From positions 1-5,009 of the forward strand of contig NZ_CAHJWX010000196.1 of the NCBI RefSeq assembly GCF_903643065.1: a stretch of DNA of 5,009 nucleotides, in the 5' to 3' direction. The translations under genes were made by a program, and so were the position numbers. Positions 1 to 4,707 of the stretch are shown here, piece after piece (within the stretch, counting starts at the first letter, position 1; every line of letters begins with the position of its first letter). This DNA comes from Sphingomonas bacterium (lineage in GTDB: Bacteria; Pseudomonadota; Alphaproteobacteria; Sphingomonadales; Sphingomonadaceae). Under the pieces are notes generated by a model. It had not been told where the DNA came from and made no database searches. It saw only the letters and a program-made list of their open reading frames with translations.

Positions 1-175
1 CGTCGACCTCATCCGCCGTCGCGTCGACCGCCTGGCCGAGCACCTGCCCGGTGCCGGGCTCCAGCACGTCGAACGGCGCGCCCGCGCCCGCCACCGCCCG
101 GCCATCGATATAATGGCCCAGCGGCGAGGGCAGGTCGGCTAGCGTGGACAGCGCGGCGTCGCGACGTGAGGGCAT
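1..175 (-). CDS. hpaE: Aldehyde dehydrogenase, N-terminal part; probable 5-carboxymethyl-2-hydroxymuconate semialdehyde dehydrogenase
   Basis: This is a partial gene: 58 codons are visible from ATG at 175-173, and the reading frame leaves the window at base 1. Residues 21-58 read as the start of an NAD(P)-dependent aldehyde dehydrogenase, with HYIDGRAVAG followed by FDVLEPGTGQVLG and a helix starting ATADEVD. This matches the usual opening of the family (H-[YW]-I-[DN]-G ... P-x-T-G-x-V). About 20 extra residues precede it. The catalytic Cys and Glu lie outside the window. A good Shine-Dalgarno (GGGAG, 187-183, 7 bases from ATG) supports the start. Divergent position next to hpaG-F-H-I genes makes HpaE, which oxidises the ring-cleavage semialdehyde to the muconate, the best inference. 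A succinic semialdehyde dehydrogenase, which would consume the pathway's end product, is the main alternative. Family assignment is firm; the exact substrate is inferred from context. Confidence 0.8.
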   Translation of the reverse strand, partial: MPSRRDAALSTLADLPSPLGHYIDGRAVAGAGAPFDVLEPGTGQVLGQAVDATADEVD

Positions 176-200
176 TGTTCGTCTCCCGGATCGAGAGATA

Positions 201-253
201 GTTACCGTGTTAATTTATTTGGCGCCAGTCATTGACAGATTATCATGTTAACT
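201..253. repeat. Two direct copies of a TTAnCnTGTTAAnT motif
   Basis: GTTACCGTGTTAATT at 201-215 and ATTATCATGTTAACT at 239-253 match at 11 of 15 positions, including TTA, a shared C and an unbroken TGTTAA. They lie in the same orientation, 38 bp apart. The second copy is the left and central part of the palindrome; the first copy is not itself clearly palindromic. They may be a strong and a weak site for one regulator serving both divergent promoters. Some of the similarity may simply reflect AT-rich composition. Confidence 0.4.
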
Positions 254-260
254 AGATAGC
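232..260 (+). promoter_or_regulatory. Candidate promoter for the hpaG1-hpaI operon
   Basis: A perfect -35 hexamer TTGACA lies at 232-237. At 17-base spacing the -10 would be GATAGC (255-260), matching TATAAT at only three positions; TAGATA (253-258) at 15-base spacing is no better. The -35 is convincing by itself, but the -10 is poor. A start point from this -10 would fall around 266-268, very close to the ribosome binding site, so the true -10 or start point may differ. A weak -10 would fit an activated promoter, and the overlap with the palindrome would fit a repressed one. Confidence 0.45.
241..258. promoter_or_regulatory. 18-bp imperfect palindrome, candidate operator
   Basis: The sequence TATCATGTTAACTAGATA pairs at 7 of 9 symmetric positions: TATC-nn-GTTAAC-nn-GATA. 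Its centre lies between 249 and 250. It sits in the spacer just downstream of TTGACA and would overlap the -10, so a protein bound here would block RNA polymerase. Its size and symmetry suit a dimeric regulator. MarR-type HpaR controls hpa genes in E. coli, but the regulator here is unknown. Confidence 0.5.
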
Positions 261-266
261 CGGCGC

Positions 267-271
267 GGGAG
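267..271 (+). promoter_or_regulatory. Ribosome binding site of hpaG1, decides the start
   Basis: GGGAG lies 5 bases before ATG at 277 but only 2 bases before the in-frame GTG at 274. The spacing favours ATG 277 as the real start. The ATG at 272-274 is followed at once by TGA and can be excluded. Confidence 0.65.
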
Positions 272-276
272 ATGTG

Positions 277-876
277 ATGATCGGCGGCACCGCCTATGGC
301 GTGATATTGAACGACCAGGTCGAGCGGGACGCGCTCGAACCGGCGTTCCACGCGCCTCCCTATGACGCGCCGCCGCGCGCGCCGGTGCTGTATGTCAAGC
401 CGCGGCCCTGCCTCTCCGTCGACGGCGCCGCCGTGCCCGTGCCCGCCGAACTGGCGGCGGTGACGGTCGCGGCGACGATCGGGCTACTGTTCGGCGATCA
501 CGGTGCCGCCGCCGCCTGCCTCGCGCTCGACGTGAGCGAGCCGCATCGCAGCTATTTCCGGCCGGCGATCCGCGAACGGTGTCGCGACGGCTTCCTGCCG
601 CTCGGCGCGTTCGCCGCGGTGCCGGCCGATCTGGACCAGCCGATCGTCACCCGGATCAACGGCGTCGTGGCGCACCGCTGGTCGCTGGCGCGGCTGGTGC
701 GCCCGGTCGCGCGACTGGTCGCCGACATCGCCGCCTTTATGACGCTGGCGCCGGGCGACCTGCTGCTCGTCGGCCTCGCCGGCGACGCCCCGGTCGCGAA
801 AGTCGGCGATACAGTGGAGGTGGCGATGCCGGGCTTCGAATTGCTGCGGACGCGGCTGACGGCGGAACCCGCATGA
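277..876 (+). CDS. hpaG1: HpaG N-terminal-type subunit (FAH-fold isomerase/decarboxylase, first half)
   Basis: The 199-residue protein matches the N-terminal half of the bifunctional E. coli HpaG/HpcE enzyme. HpaG decarboxylates 5-oxopent-3-ene-1,2,5-tricarboxylate and isomerises the resulting 2-hydroxyhepta-2,4-dienedioate. Visible landmarks are the early PPYDAPPRAPVLYVKPR segment (residues about 27-43), the highly characteristic YFRPAIRERCRDGF block (93-106) and the FAH-family FMTLAPGDLLLVG segment (154-166). At the place where active FAH enzymes carry the metal-binding H-x-E-x-E, this protein has VTVAATIG (62-69), so that ligand set is absent, as it is in the E. coli N-terminal half as I recall it. 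It probably acts together with HpaG2. An in-frame GTG at 274 would add one residue; ATG 277 has the better ribosome-site spacing. The stop overlaps the hpaG2 start (ATGA, 873-876). Separate N- and C-terminal HpaG subunits are known in some other bacteria. Confidence 0.88.
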   Translation: MIGGTAYGVILNDQVERDALEPAFHAPPYDAPPRAPVLYVKPRPCLSVDGAAVPVPAELAAVTVAATIGLLFGDHGAAAACLALDVSEPHRSYFRPAIRERCRDGFLPLGAFAAVPADLDQPIVTRINGVVAHRWSLARLVRPVARLVADIAAFMTLAPGDLLLVGLAGDAPVAKVGDTVEVAMPGFELLRTRLTAEPA

Positions 877-1622
877 AGCGCGCGCGCCTTTCCCACGATG
901 GCCAGCCGCGCTGGGGCACGCTGGTCGACGGCGACGCGGCCGTCCGGCTCGATGACGGCGCGCTGGTCGGGGTCGATGACGCGGCGTGGCTGCCGCCGGC
1001 GGAGCCGGGCGCGACGGTGTTCGCGCTGGGGCTCAACTATGCCGATCATTCGGCCGAGCTGGGGTTCACGCCCCCGGCGACGCCGCTGGTGTTCCTCAAG
1101 GGCCATACCGCGCTGGCGGGGCACGGCACGCCGACGCCGCGCCCCGCTGACGCGAACCGGATGCACCCGGAATGCGAGCTGGTCGCGGTGATCGGCCGCA
1201 CCGCGCGCCGCGTCGCGCGCGCCGACGCGCTGGATCACGTCGCCGGCTACACGGTCGCCAACGACTATGCGATCCGCGAATATCTCGAGAATTACTACCG
1301 GCCCAACCTGCCGGTGAAGAACCGCGCGGCGACGACGCCGCTGGGGCCGTGGATCGTCGACGCCGCCGACGTGCCCGATCCGCGAACGCTGAGGCTGTCG
1401 ACGGCGGTGAACGGCGTGACGGTTCAGGACGGCACGACCGCCGACATGGTGTTCGACGTCGCCGCGCTGATCGAATATCTGTCCGGCTTCATGACGCTGC
1501 GCCCGGGCGACCTGATCCTGACCGGGACGCCGCATGGCGTCCACTTCGTCGCGCCGGGCGACACCGTCGCCTGCGAGATCGAGGGCGTCGGCCGGCTGGT
1601 CAATACGCTGGTCGCGGCATGA
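873..1622 (+). CDS. hpaG2: HpaG C-terminal-type subunit (FAH-fold isomerase/decarboxylase, catalytic half)
   Basis: This 249-residue cytoplasmic enzyme is very close to the C-terminal half of E. coli HpaG/HpcE. Landmarks are ALGLNYADHSAELGF (51-65), the metal-binding H98-x-E100-x-E102 followed by LVAVIG, AGYTVANDYAIREY (124-137) with the probable third ligand Asp131, LENYYRPNLPVK (138-149), FMTLRPGDLILTGTPHG (206-222) and EIEGVGRLVN (235-244). All expected metal ligands of the fumarylacetoacetate hydrolase fold are present, so this subunit should be catalytically competent. Its first 45 residues form the small N-terminal part usual in stand-alone FAH proteins, rather than the linker of the fused enzyme. 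The start at 873 overlaps the hpaG1 stop, and GGCGGA (861-866) serves as ribosome site. Longer upstream reading in the same frame lies inside hpaG1 and is not real. Which of the decarboxylase and isomerase steps it performs alone cannot be told from sequence. Confidence 0.93.
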   Translation: MKRARLSHDGQPRWGTLVDGDAAVRLDDGALVGVDDAAWLPPAEPGATVFALGLNYADHSAELGFTPPATPLVFLKGHTALAGHGTPTPRPADANRMHPECELVAVIGRTARRVARADALDHVAGYTVANDYAIREYLENYYRPNLPVKNRAATTPLGPWIVDAADVPDPRTLRLSTAVNGVTVQDGTTADMVFDVAALIEYLSGFMTLRPGDLILTGTPHGVHFVAPGDTVACEIEGVGRLVNTLVAA

Positions 1623-1945
1623 GCCTGTACGCGCTCAGCAAGCTCCTGTTCGAGCTCAACCGCGATGAGGAGCGCAAGGCGCGCTTCGCCGTCGATCCGG
1701 CCGCCGCGATCGCCGGCTACGCGCTGACCGACGAGGAGCGCCACGCCGTGCTCGCCCCCGATATCGGCCTGCTCTACGTGCTGGGCGTCAACGGCCAGAT
1801 CCTGATGCACTATGCGGCGTTGCGCGGCGTCGAATGGTCCGATTACCTGCAGCGCATGCGCGACGGCGTGCGCGATCACGGGCCGGTGCGCGCCGGCATC
1901 TACGCGATGACGACCGGCATGGATGAAAAGGTGGCGGGAGCATGA
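1619..1945 (+). CDS. LigA-like small (alpha) subunit of an extradiol ring-cleavage dioxygenase
   Basis: The 108-residue protein is mostly helical and has no membrane segment. It resembles LigA, the alpha subunit of protocatechuate 4,5-dioxygenase. The signature runs SKLLFELNRDEERKARF (7-23), then DPAAAIAGYALTDEERHAVL (26-45), which corresponds to the LigA stretch of 'small helix, two-residue turn, TPAAKAAVLARD', then a glycine-containing turn and WSDYLQRM (73-80), like the EEYAQMM segment of LigA. Sphingobium LigA is about 139 residues, so this one is shorter, mainly at the N-terminus. In LigAB the alpha subunit closes over the beta-subunit active site and holds no metal itself. The next gene is a LigB-like catalytic subunit whose ATG overlaps this stop (1942-1945), which strongly supports a two-subunit enzyme. 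Its start overlaps the hpaG2 stop (1619-1622) and has no clear ribosome site, so translation probably depends on reinitiation. The substrate is inferred from the operon. Confidence 0.8.
   Translation: MSLYALSKLLFELNRDEERKARFAVDPAAAIAGYALTDEERHAVLAPDIGLLYVLGVNGQILMHYAALRGVEWSDYLQRMRDGVRDHGPVRAGIYAMTTGMDEKVAGA
1928..1934 (+). promoter_or_regulatory. Ribosome binding site of the LigB-like gene
   Basis: AAGGTGG lies 7 bases before the ATG at 1942, inside the last codons of the small-subunit gene. It is one of the best Shine-Dalgarno matches in the operon and fixes the start. A second purine run, GGGAG (1936-1940), is too close to the ATG to be the main site. Confidence 0.6.
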
Positions 1946-2760
1946 CCCTGGTCTTCGCGGGCGTGTGCAGTCACGCGCCCGGCATCACCGGCCGCGCCGA
2001 TCGCGCGCCGCCCGAGCAACGCGACGCCTTCTACACGGCGCTGGGCGACCTGCGCGCGGCGCTGCACGCGACCCGGCCCGACGCGCTGATCGTGATTGCG
2101 GCCGAGCATTTCGCCAATTTCTTCATGAACAACATGCCCGCCTATTCGGTCGGCATGGCCGACGGCTATACCGGCCCGATCGAGGACGCCGCCTGGCTGG
2201 GCATCCCGCCGCGCGACGTGCGCGGCGACGGCGAGCTGTCGCGCCGGCTGATCGCGGAGATGATGACCACCGTCGATGTCGGATACAGCGAGGAATGGCG
2301 GTTCGATCACGGCATCATGGTGCCGCTCCACTTCCTCGATCCCGACAACGCGCTGACGATCATTCCCGCCAACATCAACTGCCAGGGCCCGCCGCTCACC
2401 CCGCTGCATCGCGCCTGGGCGTTCGGCGAGGCGATCCGCCGCGCCGCCGACAGCGTCGACGAGCGGATCGCGGTGGTCGGCACGGGCGGCATCTCGCACT
2501 GGCCCGCGACGCCCGACAGCGGCCGGATCAACGAGGCGTGGGATCGCGACTTCCTCGCCAGGCTGACCGCCGGCGACCGCGACGCGATGCTGGCCTATAC
2601 CGACGCGGAGATCTACCGCGACGCCGGCCAGGGCGGGTTCGAGATCCGCACCTTCCTCGCCGCCGCCGCCGCCGGCGGGGGGCGGGGCGAACTGCTCTAT
2701 TATGCGCCCATCCCGATCTTCGCGGTCGGCTGCACCGTCGCGACGCTGGAGATCGCCTGA
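1942..2760 (+). CDS. LigB/MhpB-like class III extradiol dioxygenase, catalytic subunit; probable homoprotocatechuate 2,3-dioxygenase
   Basis: This 272-residue non-heme Fe(II) dioxygenase would open the catechol ring next to the hydroxyls. The class III (LigB fold) residues can be placed by comparison with LigB: metal ligands His11 (VCSHAPG), His56 (AAEHFANFFMNNMP) and Glu234 (GGFEIRTF), catalytic His186 (GTGGISHWP), and the conserved DHG with His123 (FDHGIMVPL). The C-terminal pattern (FEIRTFLAA ... YYAPIPIFAVG) is closer to MhpB (EIKTWVAA ... YYRPIPEWIAG) and LigB than to E. coli HpaD, whose corresponding ends differ. It occupies the hpaD slot, directly before hpaF, and is paired with a LigA-like subunit. 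The inferred substrate is therefore homoprotocatechuate, giving 5-carboxymethyl-2-hydroxymuconate semialdehyde. Class and active site are firm. Substrate is inference; protocatechuate, gallate or another catechol cannot be excluded from sequence alone. Confidence 0.85.
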   Translation: MTLVFAGVCSHAPGITGRADRAPPEQRDAFYTALGDLRAALHATRPDALIVIAAEHFANFFMNNMPAYSVGMADGYTGPIEDAAWLGIPPRDVRGDGELSRRLIAEMMTTVDVGYSEEWRFDHGIMVPLHFLDPDNALTIIPANINCQGPPLTPLHRAWAFGEAIRRAADSVDERIAVVGTGGISHWPATPDSGRINEAWDRDFLARLTAGDRDAMLAYTDAEIYRDAGQGGFEIRTFLAAAAAGGGRGELLYYAPIPIFAVGCTVATLEIA

Positions 2761-3152
2761 TGGCGCACGCGACGGTCGAATGGACCGACAATCTGGACGG
2801 CGCCTTTGACCTGCGCGCGCTGCTCCGCCTGATCGCGACCGAGATGCGCGAGCGGTCCGGCGGCGCCTTCCCGGTCGGCGGCATCCGCGTGCGCGCGATC
2901 CGGCTGACCGACTATGTCATCGCCGACGATGCCGGCCCTGACGACGCCTTCATCAACATCGACGTCACCATGGGGGTCGGCCGGTCCGAGGCGTTCCGAC
3001 GCGGCTTCTTCGATGCGCTGTTTACGCGCGTGCGCGACCTGCTGGGCGACCTGTTCGCGCGGCGGCCGCTGGCGCTGTCGCTCTATGTCGCGGAGGCCGA
3101 GGGGTGGAAGCACAACACCATCCACGCCCGGCTCGCGCGGGACCGGCCATGA
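2760..3152 (+). CDS. hpaF: 5-carboxymethyl-2-hydroxymuconate delta-isomerase (CHMI) homologue with Ala in place of catalytic Pro-1
   Basis: The 130-residue protein aligns along its length with E. coli HpaF (about 126 residues), a trimeric tautomerase-superfamily enzyme that converts 5-carboxymethyl-2-hydroxymuconate to its oxo isomer. Shared features are the opening M-x-H-x-x-V-E with DN (2-11), [10 protein letters not shown] (37-46) with Arg43, a VGRSEAFR segment (73-80) with Arg75, LALSLYVAE (104-112) and the ending [10 protein letters not shown] (116-125). The family uses its N-terminal proline, exposed by Met removal, as the catalytic base. Here residue 2 is Ala (GCG at 2763-2765). The start is well fixed: GGAGA (2748-2752) lies 7 bases upstream, the alignment begins exactly here, and no upstream in-frame Met-Pro exists. 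The ATG shares one base with the stop of the dioxygenase gene (TGATG). The enzyme may be inactive, slow or mechanistically altered, or the codon may be a sequencing error. Family membership is confident; activity is not. Confidence 0.88.
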   Translation: MAHATVEWTDNLDGAFDLRALLRLIATEMRERSGGAFPVGGIRVRAIRLTDYVIADDAGPDDAFINIDVTMGVGRSEAFRRGFFDALFTRVRDLLGDLFARRPLALSLYVAEAEGWKHNTIHARLARDRP

Positions 3153-3955
3153 CGCTCGCTCCCGACACGATCGCCGCGATCGCCGACCGGCTCGGCCGGG
3201 CGGAGGCGACGCGCACCCAGATCGGCCAGGTGTCGCTCGCCCATCCCGACATGACGATCGAGGACGCCTATGCCGTCCAGCGCGCCTGGACCGGCGCCAA
3301 GATCGCCGCCGGCGCCCGGCCGATCGGCCACAAGATCGGCCTCACCAGCCGCGCGATGCAGCGCTCGTCGAACATCAGCGAACCCGATTACGGGCTGCTG
3401 CTCGACGACATGCTGTTCCCGGACGGACAGGACATCCCGACGGACCATTTCATCGTCCCGCGCGTCGAGGTGGAGCTGGCCTTCCGCCTGAAGTCGCCGC
3501 TCGCGGGGCCGGGCAGGACGATCTTCGACGTGCTCGACGCCACCGACTATATCGTGCCCGCGATCGAGATCATCGACGCCCGCATCGAGCCGGTCGACGC
3601 CGCGACCGGCGCGACGCGCAAGGTGTTCGACACCGTGTCCGACAATGCCGCCAATGCCGGGCTGGTGCTGGGCGGGCGACCGGTACGGCCGATGGACGTC
3701 GACCTGCGCTGGGTTTCCGCGCTGCTGTACCGCAACGGCGTGATCGAGGATTCGGGCGTCGCCGCCGCCGTGCTCGGCCACCCCGCGCACGGGCCCGCCT
3801 GGCTCGCCAACAAGCTCGCCCCGCATGGCGAGCGGCTGGACGCCGGCGAGATCATCCTGGGCGGCAGCTTCACCGCGCCGGTGGCGGCGCGGCCGGGCGA
3901 CACGTTCCACGTCGATTATGGCCCGCTGGGCGCGATCTCGGTGCGCTTCGCGTGA
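3149..3955 (+). CDS. hpaH: 2-oxo-hept-4-ene-1,7-dioate hydratase
   Basis: This 268-residue cytoplasmic enzyme adds water to 2-oxohept-4-ene-1,7-dioate (2-oxo-hept-3-enedioate in older naming), giving the hydroxy-oxo acid that HpaI cleaves. The match to E. coli HpaH/HpcG (267 residues) is strong and end to end: ITIEDAY-like [13 protein letters not shown] (35-47), [12 protein letters not shown] (60-71), [12 protein letters not shown] (77-88), [16 protein letters not shown] (97-112), [14 protein letters not shown] near 173-186, [10 protein letters not shown] and the C-terminal LGGSFTAPV ... GDTFHVDYG. The Mg-binding glutamates Glu107, Glu109 and Glu140 correspond to 106, 108 and 139 of the E. 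coli enzyme, and Lys62 in GHKIG is kept. The fold is shared with FAH and with HpaG1/HpaG2. The start overlaps the hpaF stop (ATGA, 3149-3152); only a weak GGGA (3139-3142) precedes it, so coupling to hpaF translation is likely. Confidence 0.95.
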   Translation: MTLAPDTIAAIADRLGRAEATRTQIGQVSLAHPDMTIEDAYAVQRAWTGAKIAAGARPIGHKIGLTSRAMQRSSNISEPDYGLLLDDMLFPDGQDIPTDHFIVPRVEVELAFRLKSPLAGPGRTIFDVLDATDYIVPAIEIIDARIEPVDAATGATRKVFDTVSDNAANAGLVLGGRPVRPMDVDLRWVSALLYRNGVIEDSGVAAAVLGHPAHGPAWLANKLAPHGERLDAGEIILGGSFTAPVAARPGDTFHVDYGPLGAISVRFA

Positions 3956-4707
3956 ATGCCTTCGTCGCGCGGCTGGCGCAGGGCCGGCCGCTGCTCGGGC
4001 TGTGGCAGGCGCTGGCGACCCCCTATACCGCGGAGATCTGCGCGGGCGCCGGCTATGACTGGCTGCTGTTCGACGGCGAGCACGCGCCGAACACATTGCA
4101 GACGCTGCTGGCGCAGTTGCAGGCGGTGGCGGCGCATCCCGTGCTGCCGATCGCGCGGCCGCCGGTCGGCGAGCCGGCGATCATCAAGCAATATCTCGAC
4201 ATCGGCTTCCCTACCCTGCTCGTGCCGATGGTCGACGACGCGCGCCAGGCCGCGCAGATCGTCGCGGCGACCCGCTTTCCGCCACGCGGCATCCGCGGCG
4301 TCGCGAGCGCGACCAGCCGCGCGTCGGGCTTCGGCGCGGACGCACGCTACCTGGCCACCGCGCACGAACGCACCGCGCTGATCGCGCAGATCGAGAGCCG
4401 CGCCGGCCTCGCGGCGGTGGCCGACATCGCGGCGGTGGACGGGGTCGACGCGCTGTTCATCGGCCCGGCGGATCTCGCCGCCTCGCTCGGTCATCTCGGC
4501 GAGCCGCGCCATCGGGAGGTTCAGGACGCGATCGACACCGCTTTCGCCGCGATCCGCGCGGCGGGCAAGCCGGCCGGCATCTTCGCGCTCGACGCCGCCG
4601 ACGCGCGCGCCCGGATCGTGCAGGGCTTTGCCTTCGTGTCGGTGGGCACCGATATCGGCGTGCTGGCGAACGGCGCGCGGGCGTTGCGCGCCGCCTGCCT
4701 AGGCTGA
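3952..4707 (+). CDS. hpaI: 4-hydroxy-2-oxoheptane-1,7-dioate aldolase (class II, HpcH/HpaI family)
   Basis: The 251-residue enzyme catalyses the last step of the pathway, a metal-dependent retro-aldol cleavage to pyruvate and succinic semialdehyde. It aligns along its length with E. coli HpaI (about 262 residues): [13 protein letters not shown] (16-28), [17 protein letters not shown] (34-50), TLLVPMV (88-94), the [12 protein letters not shown] block (106-117), an AQIESR segment and [12 protein letters not shown] (169-180). Catalytic and metal residues are all present: His44, Arg69, Glu148 and Asp174, matching His45, Arg70, Glu149 and Asp175 in E. coli. The start is GTG at 3952, overlapping the hpaH stop (GTGA, 3952-3955). 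The E. coli C-terminal tail is about ten residues longer. No good ribosome site is visible, so expression should depend on coupling. Its last nine bases overlap the tail of the convergent cytochrome b561 gene. Long upstream in-frame reading to about 2914 lies within hpaF and hpaH and is not real. Confidence 0.95.
   Translation: MNAFVARLAQGRPLLGLWQALATPYTAEICAGAGYDWLLFDGEHAPNTLQTLLAQLQAVAAHPVLPIARPPVGEPAIIKQYLDIGFPTLLVPMVDDARQAAQIVAATRFPPRGIRGVASATSRASGFGADARYLATAHERTALIAQIESRAGLAAVADIAAVDGVDALFIGPADLAASLGHLGEPRHREVQDAIDTAFAAIRAAGKPAGIFALDAADARARIVQGFAFVSVGTDIGVLANGARALRAACLG

Larger units (their letters stand above)
176..276. promoter_or_regulatory. Divergent control region between hpaE and the hpaG1-hpaI operon
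   Basis: This is the only true intergenic stretch before the operon. Bases about 198-258 are clearly AT-richer than the surrounding coding DNA. It must contain the promoters for both the leftward dehydrogenase and the rightward operon. It holds a TTGACA hexamer, an 18-bp palindrome and a related upstream motif, annotated separately. On the minus strand a possible promoter pairs CTGTCA (238-233) with TAAATT (217-212) at 15-base spacing, which is weak. No regulator gene lies in the window. Confidence 0.75.

Noticed and set aside
552..1544. 330-codon open frame on the minus strand across hpaG1/hpaG2
   Set aside because: It is Arg/His/Gln-rich with no recognisable domain, lies opposite two clearly recognised genes, and is expected from the third-position GC bias.
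2668..2684. GCC repeat followed by a G-run in the dioxygenase gene, as a possible slippage site
   Set aside because: The frame stays open and encodes a plausible Ala/Gly stretch between Glu234 and the conserved YYAPIP segment; there is no sign of a frameshift.
1923..2759. Long upstream in-frame extension of hpaF
   Set aside because: The extension translates to Arg-rich sequence inside the dioxygenase gene. Family alignment and a good ribosome site place the start at 2760.
2914..3951. Long upstream in-frame extension of hpaI, suggesting a fusion protein
   Set aside because: The extra residues are a shadow of hpaF and hpaH. The HpaI homology begins exactly at the GTG at 3952.
3083..4096. 337-codon open frame on the minus strand opposite hpaF, hpaH and hpaI
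   Set aside because: Composition is typical of an antisense shadow in high-GC DNA and there are no family motifs; the plus strand is fully explained.
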